Source: Phytophthora sp. 'mugwort' (lineage: Eukaryota; Oomycota; Peronosporomycetes; Peronosporales; Peronosporaceae). Taken from it: 64,000 nt of DNA. The notes beneath the pieces are model-generated. The model had not been told where the DNA came from. It did no database searches and saw only the letters and a list, made by a program, of their open reading frames with translations. Of this stretch, positions 32,455 to 44,485 are shown piece by piece. The position numbers were made by a program, and so were the translations under genes. The stretch covers positions 7,502,001 to 7,566,000 of the forward strand of contig JAUCEF010000005.1 in assembly GCA_033558025.1 (NCBI GenBank). The letters run 5' to 3'. The number at the start of each line of letters is the position of its first letter. The stretch's first letter is position 1.

Positions 32455-33990
32455 TGCTTTACGACGTGTAGCTCAAACCGTAGCCGAAAGGGAACAGCAC
32501 ACTCGTGTTCGTGTGCACATACCAGCGGTAGCCGGTGTTCAGACCCACACTAAACGTCGCGTTACCGCTCTCCGTGGTCACGCGCTCTGGGTATTCCAGA
32601 CTACGGGTCATTGTCTCGCCCGTGCGTCACGGGCAGGCGGCCTTGACGCAGGCTATTGCCCAGCAACAGGTCAGCCGTGGCCCACCCACCCTCCTGGTTC
32701 GTGTACAGCATCTCCAGAACAGCAGCCACGTCGTCTAGCCACGGCATCAGCACGGGTTCGGAGTTGTTCAGGACCACTACAGTATTCAGGTGCGAGGCAG
32801 CCACCGTCGTCACCAGGCCATCGTCCAGAGTCAGACCCGTCTCGGCTGGGCTATCGGCGAACGCGAACACGATGAGCGTATCGACCTCCTTGGCGACATC
32901 GACGGCGATCTGGTTTGGCGGCACGCTGAGCGGGGGTCGCCCAGGTCAAGTGCACAGACGTCGGCTCGTCGATGAGGCCACGATGTTGGCCTCCAGGTCG
33001 TGCCAGCCTTCCTCCAGGTACACGAACGACTCGATATTCTCCCAGTTGTCGCAAGTGGCGATTGAGTTATGCCAGGGCTTCATACCACCATCACCCTACA
33101 GGCGGTAGCCTGCGCCCACCTCCGTTCCGTTAATGCTGAAAGCGCCGGCCATAGTCCGGATCCATGTGGTTCTCCCATCTTGGGATCGCACGCGCGAACA
33201 AGATCACGTTCCCGTCCGTCTCTGCGTATACTTGTCCTTGCCACGTATACGACGCGTTCGTCAGTATATCAGACGTGCCCGTAAAGTACGCGATCTCGTC
33301 GTCTGACCTGCCGCCCAGGGTATCGATGCGGCTCAGCCCAATATTCCCCTGCAGGTTGCGCAGGTGGGTCGACGGAATGATCGTGCCTTCCTAGCCACGC
33401 CGACGGCGTTCGCGACGTCATCACCTAGACGAGACTTCAAACGTCGAGACCTGGCATTCCGGAATGCCGTACGCACGCTCATCACAGTTCGTACTGTGCA
33501 TGTATTGCACGCCGTTGGGGCCGATGACGGTGATGGACGAGCCCGCCTTGATGGGCGGCGTGTCATTGTGGTTTTTGAGCAGAATTCCCGAACTGACGGT
33601 GATATTGAACGAGATCTTGGTATAGTCCTCGACAGTTTCTATGATTCCGTCGACACTGGCAACATCTGCTCTTTATCGTTGGGCCGCACCAAGTTTTCCA
33701 CCCGTGAATCCGCCAGAATTCGATCCACCGTTGAAGCTACTTTAATGGAGCTGCTGATATCCAACGCGCTTCCATAAGAATTCCAGACCCCCCTCTGCAG
33801 TCTGCGCCACTGAGCGCTCTGAATGATGCACATCCTGGAACACCCACGTCGTTCATAACGGTCATCCACGTCGTTGGAGGCGCCCAGCGTGTATCCACGA
33901 TAGCCGGCAAGCAGTCGACAAACACGATTTCTTTGTTGTTAATGAGAGCGATTCCCTGTTGTCTGCACTTCCTGGGGGCGCATCGCCCGC
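32455..33990 (-). pseudogene. Decayed GH3 beta-glucosidase-like gene
   Basis: Minus-strand pieces in several frames follow GH3 order: GILLKNHNDTPPIKAGSSI with VIGPNG, then LSRIDTLGGRSDDEIAYF, a PA14/linker-like segment with HMDPDYGRRF, then TVVVLNNSEPVLMPWLDDV, VLEMLYTNQEGGWATADLLL and a final VLFPFGYGLSYT, which is diagnostic for GH3. Intact members hydrolyse terminal beta-glucosides. Here at least five frame changes or stops separate the pieces and the N-terminal catalytic half is not recognisable, so it is dead. It lies on the same strand as, and between, two halves of a Copia pol remnant. Confidence 0.75.
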
Positions 33991-34639
33991 GAGCTCACCA
34001 AGGCAAGCCTTGGTCATGTCATTCTCGTGCTCGACGGTTAGGTGTTCGACTCAATGGTACACGATCCGTCAACATCGGCTTTGCCTCCTCTCGTTTTCGA
34101 ACCTGCACTCCAACGGCGCGCATGAACTACGCCTCTGGCACTCCCATCTCGTTCCCGACCACGCTTTCAAACTTGTTCTCGCGTAGTTCCGCCTCCTTGC
34201 GAGTTTTAGCTCCGAACTACCCCCCAGCCCATGCCTTACGCTACGTATTTTAACGTCGCTAACACGATCTGTCACTAACACTTTGTTTTTCTTTTGCCCC
34301 GAGAACTGCGAACCCCACGGATCTTTTGGTCCGGGTCCCCTAATGGCTCGTCGCAGATGCATTATATTTGTCAGTTGCAGACGGGGCTGCCTCGCTCTGA
34401 GATGCGAGATGCATCGGTAATGGTAGCAGATCGGGTGTAACGCTCGATATTTTCAAGTGCGGGGTACTCAGTTTCCCGGTAGACAACGTCCCGGTTGGAT
34501 ACAATATTGTGTTACTTTACGTCCATTAGCTGATATCATTTCTTGTGTTCAAGGGATGTCTAAGTATATACAAAGCTGGGCTCGTGTAGCTAGCTTGTCT
34601 CTACAGATGTCACTGAGATGAAGCACAACAAACCTTGAG
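33991..34639. other. Unassigned segment between GH3 and Copia integrase remnants
   Basis: About 650 bp without a recognisable domain on either strand. It could hold the lost N-terminal part of GH3 or other insertion debris. Confidence 0.3.
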
Positions 34640-35713
34640 ATACTGCACACTGGGGGTGCGGTTGTACCAGAGTTCATACAGCAAGCGGTTGAACTTGTGC
34701 ACGCTAGGAGTCATGTTAAGTAAGATGGTGACATGGGTAACACCTTCTGCCCACAATTGTTTGGTAACTGGGCGTCAAGTAGCAAGAGCGCTTACTCGTT
34801 CCACGATAGTGCGCATGCGACGTTCAGCAACACCGTTCTGTTGTGGTGTGTAGGCATTCGTGAACTGTGCGTGTGTTCCATCCTTCTTGAAAATTACAAG
34901 ACCGAGCTTTTCATACTCCTTGGCATTGTCTACCTGCAGAACCTGAACGTCCAGCTCAGTTGAGACCCCAGGATATCAATGGAATGGACATCAGTCCTAA
35001 ATATATTCAGTGCTTTCATCCGAAGTCTTCGTAGCAAGAGTAGCTGGGTTTGTGTTTGGATTGGATACGCAAACATGTAGCGGCTTAAGTCATCAATAAT
35101 GACGACAAAGTATCGGCAGCCGCTGAGACTAGGAACGGGAGGTGGAAGTGGACCACAAATGTCTGTGTGAAACTTTTGCAAAGGTGCAGTGGTACGTTTC
35201 AACACGTCTATTAAAAGGAAATACAGCGCGGTCTGACTTCGCGTAAGTGCATGCAGAGCAAAACAATCGATTGTGGTAACTACGGTTTGTGCGTCGAGTG
35301 CCGGGAGCGCTTGGTTCTTAGTCAGCGCCTGTAACACACGAATGTTAGGGTGGCCTAGTCGTTTGTGCAGGAGTATTATAGCAGTGGGATTACATGATGT
35401 GGCACGGAGACTTCTTGCGGTTGGTCTGGCGAGTAGGAAAACTGGCACAGTTTCGCGTTGGCGGACTTCTGTGCTTTGACGGGGAAGCGCTGGTCAGTTT
35501 ACACCATGCACATGGTGCGCTTGAACGTGAAGCGATAGTCGTGCTCCACGGCAGCAGGGACCGAGAGTAAGTTGTACCGGAGTTGCGGTGCATACAACAC
35601 GTCTTGGAATGTCAAGTTGCTCTAGACGCATTTGGAGTCGGCGACTTGAAGCTTGACATCACCAGTACCCCCCTCGATCGGGATCTCGAATTTTCCACCG
35701 ACTGTGATCTCAC
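34640..35713 (-). pseudogene. Copia-type protease end and integrase remnant
   Basis: On the minus strand a segment reading LTFQDVLYAPQLRYNLLSV (end of protease/pre-integrase) is followed by LLHKRLGHPNIRVL (zinc-binding HHCC start), FHTDICGPLP (first catalytic Asp), VVIIDDLSRYMFAYPI and, in another frame, NAYTPQQNGVAERRMRTIVE. This is the standard Ty1/Copia integrase order. A 172-codon part remains open but the rest has stops. Gag is missing: the LTR-like repeat at 35714 directly abuts the protease end. Confidence 0.8.
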
Positions 35714-35882
35714 TGGAAACTAGTATGCAGTTGCCTAAAGCATTGACAAATATCGTGCCTGCCAACCAATTTTTCATTAAACATCAGATTGTAGAGTCTC
35801 AAGTAGCCGTGTTTCTTCACTATTAGATATAGCAGGCTCACGGTATCATCGGTAAGAGCTGTGACGAGCCCTTGCATTTACA
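35714..35882. repeat. LTR-like repeat, copy 2 (169 bp)
   Basis: Direct repeat of 28957-29124, beginning TGGAAACTAG and ending GCATTTACA. About two dozen differences, many of them transitions. If these are the LTRs of the Copia remnant, this is the 5' LTR (element on minus strand) and gag has been deleted next to it; otherwise it is a separate repeat inserted at both places. Confidence 0.6.
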
Positions 35883-36999
35883 GCTGCAAACGACCACCAT
35901 GTGGTGGTTTCACCTGGCTTAACTGAATCATCGTGAGACGGACCGGTTAGGAGAGGTAACGCATCGCATACTGTCAAGGCATCTGTATAACCGAGTCTTG
36001 GTCAGTAGGCTCATTTCATAGTGTGGCGAGGATTGTGCTGGTTTTGTATTTGTTGGATTCTGGTGGCGAGAATTTTAATACTAGAGTGAAGTTTTACCAC
36101 CATCCCCCAAATATAGATCCGTTTCGCTGACGCCGGAGAAAATAAAGTTCTTTATTTCCAGGTCAGGCTCACGCCGAAATGGATACGCTTCACATCAGCA
36201 CCCATCGCTGGCGACGAGTTCGCGCGCAAAGCATGTTGAAACGCGTATTGTCGCGGGCATTGCGATCGACTAAGCTCACCTTCCCCATACCAAAACAATT
36301 ATCGGCTCCATTCCCCACCCCCCCTCTCTCTCTCTCATCTACAGTCAGTATAAAAAGGCCAACAAAGGCCCACAATTACAACCTCCTATGCCTATGTACT
36401 ATGCCTATGTATTTCCCTCTTGAGTGCCGCCATGGAGGCAACAAGGAGATCAAAGGCTGCCGCTTAGACAAAGGGAGGGGTTGTGAAAGTGGGTTTGCTG
36501 GCTTCCCCCTCAATTAGATAAAGTAAGTAACAGTATCGCATTATACTGCGCGCGTCGTGCTATAAACTAGTTGAGCGGCGAGTTTTATGTGAGTAAGGCA
36601 TGCAAAGTCATGCTGGTGTTGTGCAGTCCAACGGTACGATCTCTCTAACTCTAATATGCTCGAAAATCGGCGGCAAAGGCCACATCATAAAGTTTGAAGG
36701 TACGCTTGATGGAACCAGCTTAAAGTAGAAGTCTGTAACGGGGTTACGTGAGTGCCAAGTCACTATTCAGAATGGTGTACCCAAGTACCCCTAGTGATGT
36801 GGCGAGCATCACTATGACGTAACGGTAATGACGTCGGATGGGTACCACAAATATGGTACAAAGACCTCAGAACTACCCAATAGGATAACATCTAGGGCAC
36901 TTTATAGGTGACTTATGGTTAGTATGTAAGACGGTGTAAAAATGATCACTTTTATATATATTCAGTCTTATATCTACCTATTTGGTAACAGCCCCCTCA
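35883..36999. other. Gap between retroelement and MULE remnants
   Basis: No gene recognised. A short CCTATG-type direct repeat occurs near 36388-36412 and a T/C microsatellite at ~36325-36340. A 112-codon open frame (36179-36517) has no domain. Confidence 0.35.
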
Positions 37000-39900
37000 G
37001 ACCAGGGTCGGCTCTTGGAGTTTTTGGTGAAAGTGAATGACGAAGGGCGAGATGAATCTGATCCTTCGCTCGCTGAACTCGCGGGGTGTCGTTTGGTCAA
37101 GATACTAGATTGACGCATGCCTGCGATCAACCTGTCAGCAATTGCAGGGACTTCAGCATCTCCTTCAGTATCTTTAGGCACTTCATCCGCGCCACCAGTG
37201 CCTTCAGTCACTTCATTGGCACCATCAGTACTAACAGCTACCCCTTCGGCACCTCTAGTACCTGTAGGCACCCCATTGGTACCTGCAGCCATTTGCGTTT
37301 TCCTTTGTGCACCGCAGTCGCATCCGGACGATCACCAGGAGTATCATTCAGCGTGGCCAGCGTTTCGGACACTTCATCGCAGGAACCATCTTCAGAGAGC
37401 TCATCAGGATCTCCTTCTCTGAATATCACGTCATTTGGAGCAGTTGTCGTTTGGCCAATCGTACTGACAGGCACATTGTCAGTACATGTCGGCTGGAACG
37501 TATCGATCAGCAATTCTTTACGGACCCCACATGGCACAATACCATCCTTAATAATCTCCTCGAACTTGTCCAAAGCCGCCAGCATTCCATTGGAGACGGT
37601 AGCTCCATTCCTGCTCATGATGGCGGCGATCTGATTGCCTCGGCGACAATCTGTGGTGTACTTGGTGGTACCGTTGAGGACCTCGTGCCTGCTCGCTACC
37701 ATCATTGGCTCACGAACTTGAAAGGATTTACGAGCCACTTGATCTTCGGTGGCATCTTCCTCTTCGGCAGGTTAATTCAACTTACTAGACAGCCTCCACC
37801 GCGGCGCGATGTGCCGGATCGACGCTTTTCCCATTAATCAATCTCCAGTATATCACGTGTTGATATGGAAGAAGCGTTGTGCGCATAAACACACAGGAGC
37901 AGCGGTATTTCTGGGTAACGTAGATGACAAACATTAAAAGCAATATTAGACAGCGTTGATGACTTAACAGATAAAACCTCACCACGTACCGATGTATCGA
38001 TGTGGTAACTGCCCCCATCACCTCCCGACACGACGTACATGTTTGACGTGACTCACTGATATTGTAGTGCATTGCGCGGTCCTTTGCCATCCAGTACTGC
38101 ATTTCAATCTGACGATAGGCATGTGCTGACCTCACGGGATAGGCGATCTAGCTCATCGTCAGCCTTGATATTGCAAGTATCCCACCGTATTTATCTTCTT
38201 GCTGGACTCTACCTCTGCCAACGCCTGCTGAAAAATGAGCGTATCGACATATTCATCAAGAGGCATCTCGGGCTTCAAGATATCTTTAATAAGGCTCACG
38301 AAGTCTCGAGCCTTACCATATAGACACGGGTTAGAATTTCATGCAGCATCAGCATCGATTGATCGCACGCTTACCGATTGTTGTGTGATAACCGAGATGC
38401 GGCACGTCGGAACGAGCCTACAGAGCCCAACGTTCCTTTTGCTGACCCCAGTTCTCATGAAGTACCTAAGAAACGGGTGTTTCGGAACTGGAATGTCATC
38501 ATCTGAGTCTAAGTGAACGTCACCCAGCAGGAAATAAATGTACTTGAGATACTTCGTGTAATCGTCAACTGTCAATGACGCTCTCATCATGTCAACTGCG
38601 TCTTCAATTTGATCCTTGTCAAAGCTGCTTGGTCCGCCATATTCACTCTTGGCCCTTTCCATGCGGATGTATCGCTTTAGATGGAAATGGGAGAGGATTA
38701 CCTTGGCTTAAGCAAAATGTGACCCCAGCAAACTCAACTCGCCCATATCTTTGTCGATTACGATCACACGAATTTTCTCGCACGATGAATTCAGAAACTT
38801 GAACGCATCGATAGCATCCGTCAAGCACTCCGCGCTCTCGTTTTCCATCAAACTATGCTGCACATATTAACCCTGTCAAACAAACAGTACCGTTAGTACA
38901 CGTATTCGTCATGGAGGTACGTGTGTACACATCAAGTACAAACTGCACCTAATTTGTGCCTACAGGCACATGCACTTACACGGCCGTACACATCATGTAT
39001 CATGAATGAGAAGAGCTTGTATCTGGAATCGTTCGTATTATGAGTTGCGTCCACCAACGAAACTTCGGGGAAAGCTTTGAACCAGCGTCGCATCTGACGC
39101 GTCTGCACGTGATCGTTCGCCGCAACGACTGGTCATCACACTGAAGCCCGGTTTCCACGTGCTTGCAAAATCCCCGCAATAGCGTTTTCAGACGCTGCTC
39201 CACGGTCTCACATCGACGGGGCTCTTCCCGCATCCTCGCGACCATGTTTTGTTCGTCACGGAGGATCACATTCTTGCCTACAAAGCCAGCAATCAAACAC
39301 ATAAGAATAACATCACTGACAACCAATAAGCTGCAGCGTTGTACCTGTTTCGCACGCAGAAACTGCACGATTCGCTTGGGTTGGAGCCAGCTAACTGCAG
39401 CACGTCCACAAAGGCAAGAATCACATAATCCTCAACTTGCCGCGTCGACGGATGGTTGTCGTACGCAGCTGCATTGATCCGATGGTTGTGATCCATCGAA
39501 TAGCCCATGATACGAACCAGGAACTCTTGCCTTTCGTTATTCCATGTCACGGCGGCCTTTATGTCAGCTTTGCACTCTGTCGACTCGTTGAATACGCTCT
39601 TGCGCTGGCCCGTACTGCGACTCTTTCGACGCCATCCGTGGGTGCAAATGAGCTTCACCCAAAAGGTCTTGAACGCTTCCGGGAAAAATAAGCTCAGGTG
39701 ATGAATCGGCCCCAGCTTGCGCGTTGATTTCGCGTTGTGGCGGGCTACGGACGTGGAGCTGAGCAGTCGAAAGAGCTGGTGCGTGTCCGCCTGATACACC
39801 TTCAAGTAGTCGTAGAAGGCTTCCCAGTTTGCGTGCCATTCTTAGTTATCGGTGAACTCTTCCACACACCGACCGCCGGCACATGCGTCTCTGGATCACT
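37000..39900 (-). pseudogene. Mutator-like (MULE) transposase remnant
   Basis: Minus-strand fragments give a MULE order: WEAFYDYLKVYQADTHQLFR (with a stop just upstream), STSVARHNAKS, LICTHGW, STECKADIKAAV, DHNHRINAAAYDNHPSTR, then QTRQMRRWFKAFPEVSLVDA with THNTND (catalytic region), LCRL..., KVILSHFHLKRYIRMERAKS, then a SWIM-like CSCVFMRTTLLPYQHVIYW region and an acidic/S-rich C-terminus ending near 37000. Intron-like gaps, stops and frame changes show decay. I found no reliable terminal inverted repeats, so element boundaries are open. Confidence 0.75.
37110..37280. repeat. Degenerate 30-bp coding tandem repeat in MULE C-terminus
   Basis: On the minus strand about four decapeptide units (TRGAEGVAVS, TDGANEVTEG, TGGADEVPKD, TEGDAEVPAI) repeat with a 30-bp period near the end of the MULE remnant. 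Confidence 0.6.
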
Positions 39901-40301
39901 TCCACTTATAGCCTTTACAGCAGTCAATGCATCAACGTGTTAGAGCCATATATGCACCAATCAAGAACCAGCCAGCCACCTACACCGATACCAGCGAGAT
40001 CAGCCAACACCGTCGCTTTAGGTCCGAATGTGAGAAACCAAATGGGAGCCAGTGAATCTTTGGAGGACGGGAGAAATGGGGAGAGGGGCTGTCACGTTTT
40101 CAGTTTTGAAATTTCGAAAACACCCGTAAGCTATCGAAGTATTTTACGATAGACGAACCGTATCATCCCATTTAAATACGAGCTCACTCATCAGTCTCTT
40201 ATAGCATTGCATTATCCTAACGTTTGCGACGGTCTTGGAAGCGTTTTAAGGTCAATTTAAATACTAGTAGCAAGTAGGCGACCCATTGCAAATTTAGAAT
40301 A

Positions 40302-40305
40302 TTAA
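40302..40305. other. Left TTAA target-site duplication of PiggyBac-like element
   Basis: TTAA directly precedes CCCCGCAAGGCCC. PiggyBac elements insert at and duplicate TTAA. Matches TTAA at 44541-44544. Confidence 0.65.
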
Positions 40306-40349
40306 CCCCGCAAGGCCCAAATTAAATTTCGTACTTACCAAAATTTTCA

Positions 40350-40372
40350 AACATGTTGTAGCATCAACATGT
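40350..40372. repeat. Left subterminal hairpin motif of PiggyBac-like element
   Basis: 23-bp motif, A followed by an 8-bp inverted repeat ACATGTTG / CAACATGT around the spacer TAGCAT. Identical to 44463-44485 and in the same orientation on the plus strand. Possibly a transposase-binding site. Confidence 0.7.
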
Positions 40373-41316
40373 TAGAAACTAGGATATACTAAATATTTGT
40401 AAGTGACATATTAAGTACACCGGTTCTTTTCTGCAAACCGCGGCATTTCAATTTAGAGTATATTCAGCTAGCAACAACATATGACCCACCGACGTTGTAC
40501 ATTTTCTTGGAACTAATCAGAGCAAGTTGTTGAATCAGCATGCTGACTCCGTTCATTTTTTTTATCCGGAGCTGAACAAACCCATGCAGAGTACTATTTC
40601 TAAGGCGAAGAATGGATTCATGTACTCAAATGGATAGAATAGAGACATATTTGCACCCAAAGTCCGTGTTTGCACAACCATCCGCGCGCCACGAGCTGTC
40701 TCTCCGCCAAATCCTTACAGAATCTCCCCTCAAACAATCGTTGTCTGCATATATAACCCTTCGCCGCTAGTCTCCATCGCCGCCGTGTCATCCCGGTGTC
40801 TCCATGCAGGTCATCATCTGCTGCGCTCTCCTCGGCTCTGCTGCGCTTGCCTCCAGCTCGCTACCACCGACCGCGCTTTCACCCGCCATGCTCGCCTCGT
40901 TGTCGGTCTGGCGCGTGAGCTGGTGACTCGCCTTCGTACCACTACCTGTGGAGCGCATTGAATATCACGCCCGATCCTGGGCTTTGACCGCTTGTTACCA
41001 TCCTGCCACGTGATGTGCCAAATCTGGTGGCACGTCATATCCCTTTCTTATGGGGTCGTACCGTATTGCATAGGCAGATGCTGATCAAAACGCAGTTAGC
41101 AAATAATCAAAGTTCACGCGATGATATGTGACGACATACCGTTTCCCCCCAACGCTGCAGCCCGCGCAGAACCACTTGGTAGCCCTGCGCTCCCCCTTCC
41201 TACGCTTCAGTATGCTACAGATATTGCACTGATGCCGGCAACGAACTGAGCAGTCGCGAATCAATCACGTCTCAGGACACTCACTCAGCCCGTGGTCTCG
41301 CGAGCCGTGCCAATCA

Positions 41317-43512
41317 TCAGTTGGCTGGAGATACCTGGGTCCGGGGGGAGAACATATCTCCTTCAAAGAAATCGGGTGTAACCGAAAGAAGCTGGGCCTG
41401 CAAATCTTCCATAAATTGACCGTGGCCAGGGGATGGTTCGCCCGCTGCCTTTTTGGCATCGCGGAACACAATGAAGGCGTTCGTAATCGCCATGTCGACG
41501 AGGCCCATAAAAGTAGCCTTATAGTATTTCTTGAAGCTCACGGAAAGTTGCAACGAGTAGCGATGATGACCCATTTGGTCATGCACGGCAACCCCACCCA
41601 TCCCGCGCTGTTAATTACACACGAGTATGGGCAGGAAACTACCCCGCGTGCGCCTCCAAGCAATCGTCGCTCTGTCAAGTGCACATACAAAATCAATAGA
41701 CACTCAGCATGCGTGGAACGCAGGTGCAAAACAGTTCAAACGTACCGCATGTTTCCATAGCTCTGCTACCGCCGGTTGCCAAGAGCTGAACGGGCCTGTT
41801 GTCACACCAGACCAAGACCATCATCTCTGCAGTTTTTTGCTACTTCAAATCGAGTCGTGACGCGCGGGATGGCTGCAGGCCGAGGTGGGCATTTCTCCGT
41901 CACTTCGGTTAGAAAACCGATGCGGCTAACAAGAATGGTTCCCACTGAGGTGTAAAATCTCTCTGTGACGACAGCATGGAACAACCCTGGCTTATATAGT
42001 GGGGCAGCAGCGGCCTGCAAGTTGCGTGAGACAGCTGCTGGTCTGGTGTTCGAGTCCGCCCGGCCCGTAGCCTCAGCCATGTGCTGGCCTTTTCCGCAAT
42101 ATACCTCCAGTCTGTATAAGTCCACATGCAGTAAACAACATGCCACACGATGTCAGCAACAACATGATTACATTAGAAAAATAAACGACATGCGCGCTCA
42201 TGAGCGCGCAAACAAATAACATGCACAACACGCAACATCCCCATCAGCGCAGGTACGTACCGTATGCAATACGCTGTCTCGGCGCAGCACGTCATAAACA
42301 GCATAGCCCCCCACTTGTGCGACTTATCCTTTAGATATTAACGTGTCGAGTTGTAGCGGCTGCGCGATGGAATAATGGCCTCGTCAAATGCCAGCACCGG
42401 AGGCATTTTTGTAGCCACGCATGAACGTGATCTGTAAAGTGTCGATCACGCTTCGCACTTCCACGCCCGATCGGTTTCTGACTGGGTCTTGCATTGTTGT
42501 GAAGTGCAGGTTCTGGAGAATGTGCAGGAACCGGTTTCTCGTCATGAAGCGTCCGAATGTACCTCCTCGTACGGCGCCGCTTGATGTTGTCTCCCAGTGG
42601 TCTCGGAATTTCCTCGTATGTGGTACTAACATCCGGGCCACGAGCAAGCCAATACATACAAGTATTTCCTCTGGTTGTACTTTTGGTTTATTTGCCTCGA
42701 TCTCCATGATGCGCTCCTTACCGCCTGGTTTCCATTGTTTCTGTTTTCGAACAGACTGTCGACGCGCTCCGAGATGTGCTGCGTGTGGTAACGGTTAGAC
42801 TCTGCTGCCCAATTTCTTCCACATACTGCGAGGCTTAAAAACATAAATAGATTAATCGGGCTGTCTCCCAAAGCCATCACAGCTGCAGACGGCCCATAGT
42901 CGCCAGCATACAACTCGGGGTAGCGGTTATCTGGGGGGAACTTGGTAGGGTCTGGAAAACAAACATGTTGTTAGCAAAGACATAATCCGATTGCGAACAT
43001 GTTGTAGGCACAACGTGGAGAAACATACCTGTTTCCCAGCCGCCTTGGCGCATCGCACGCACACTCGCGCTGTCGTTGCCGAAGCGCAGCGTGTCTTCTC
43101 TGCGAATCACACCGACCGGGGGACCAGCGCGTGTGAAAGACAACTCCTCATTGCCGTTGTCTTCAAGGGAATCGCTGTCAGGAGTCATGATTGGGTCGTC
43201 TCCTAACTTGGCCACGATGTCAAACTCTTCCGGTTCCTCATCGTCTGATTCCTCAACATCGCTCCAATCACCATCAACTCCGGCAACAACTTCGCCATCA
43301 TAATCCATGGGTTAGAATCCATCAGCGCGAAGGGCGCCTGGCAAAACGATGTTCACATCGCTAGCGCTTGGCACGGTTCCGACTGCACGTACCCTAGGAT
43401 TTCCACATATTGCAGAGATGTTGTTAGATACAGCATCAACCACGCACAACATGTTGTAGAAATCAACGAGCTCATTCAGATCGTACTTGCTATCCGCACT
43501 GTCTTCCGCCAT
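41317..43512 (-). pseudogene. PiggyBac-like transposase remnant
   Basis: Reads from ATG 43512 down. After an acidic N-terminus with an in-frame TAA at 43314-43312, intron 1 (43028-42952, GTATGT...TTCCAG) joins WET to DPTKFPPDNRYPELYAGDYG. Next come DSPINLFMFLSLAVCG with ESNRYHTQHISERVDS, a frameshift near 42760, the RNRFLHILQNLHF block, a frameshift near 42405, FDEAIIPSRSRYNSTR (catalytic region) ended by TAA, and KDKSHKWGAMLFMTC. Intron 2 (42260-42112, GTACGT...TACAG) is followed by LEVYCGK, AVVTERFYTSV, RIGFLTEVTEK and finally MGGVAVHDQM with RYSLQLS and FMGLVDMAITNAFI. Domain order is full but three or more disabling changes are visible, plus a likely deletion after FYTSV. Confidence 0.85.
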
Positions 43513-43539
43513 GCCTTCGACAGGTTCCCGCTACCGTAA

Positions 43540-44265
43540 TCAGGAATCCATCGCTATCGAGCTAGCAGGAGACATGGAGCGTTGGCGGATGCGCCGCTTC
43601 TTCTGCAACCTCTGAGGAGTTTGGGAAGACGTCTTCCGCCTCCCTTTGCTTTTCTGCGCCTCTACGCGCGAAAGCGCCGCAGCCCGCGCTTGCAACCCAC
43701 GCGCTTCTTCGGCCTGTGTCGACTCCTGCGCTGCCTTCTGCGGTGCAGCGCGCGTTGCTGCAGCCTTCTCAGCAGCAGCTTCCTTCTCTTCTTCGGCCTC
43801 CACCGCACTGCCAGTTTTGACAATGCGGCTGGACATGGCCGCTTTGTTGCCGGCCTTCTTGCTGTAGGTTTTGCAGACGATTGTTTTGTAGTTGGATGAC
43901 GGCCACCTTTAGTGGCGGTTGGCTCTTCCATAATATCCGCTTCCTTGTCCACTGCTTCGTCTTCGGCATCCTCCGTCGCCCCCGCACCACCGGCGGCCCT
44001 CTTTTTCCCGCATCTCCTCGCTCCAGCGCCACGCGTAGCTATTCGTTCCATGCTTTCACCTCGACGCTTCTCTGCCAGCGCGTACGCCAGGGCCTTCCCC
44101 ATCGACCCAGGACGGAGAGAAGACCACATTGCCGCCTCCAGCCTCGCCTACAGTTCCCGGCTTTGGCAGCGTCTCGTGCTCTGTGTTTCCATTCTTCGTG
44201 TTCTGGTAGTTTTTCTGTTTTCTCCCGTTTTCTGAAAATGAGTGGCCCCGACGCGTGACGGCCAT
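43540..44265 (-). pseudogene. Low-complexity ORF upstream of the transposase, inside the element
   Basis: Between the right end and the transposase ATG the minus strand encodes K/R/E/A-rich sequence in shifting frames, e.g. MAVTRRGHSFSENGRKQKN from 44265, then ALAYALAEKRRGESMERI and EAEEEKEAAAEKAAATRAAP. It may be an N-terminal extension or a separate first ORF of the element. Frame changes suggest it is no longer intact. Confidence 0.45.
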
Positions 44266-44462
44266 TCAAACACCATACTCCACCGTATTTATTAAGCAGA
44301 TATGAGAGGGACCGCGCGCAAAACCCAACGGATCTTTCTCTGGCTCTTGCCTAGCCTAGCCCTGTACATGTTAGTAAAAAGATGCATCGTCCTTTCTCGT
44401 AAATCCGGCATTAGATCTTGGAATTTGAATTGAAACGATAATTTCCGAGCCATCTCTATTCC

Positions 44463-44485
44463 AACATGTTGTAGCATCAACATGT
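44463..44485. repeat. Right subterminal hairpin motif of PiggyBac-like element
   Basis: Identical 23-bp copy of 40350-40372, starting 55 bp inside the right end. Because the motif is nearly palindromic, same-strand orientation at both ends still presents ACATGTTG-type arms to each terminus. Confidence 0.7.

Noticed and set aside
42018..42062. tRNA/SINE-like B box (GTGTTCGAGTCCG) with an A-box-like sequence before it
   Set aside because: The same bases read as PiggyBac transposase on the minus strand (NTRPAAVSRNLQA matches the family's R-N-L block), and no tRNA cloverleaf forms.
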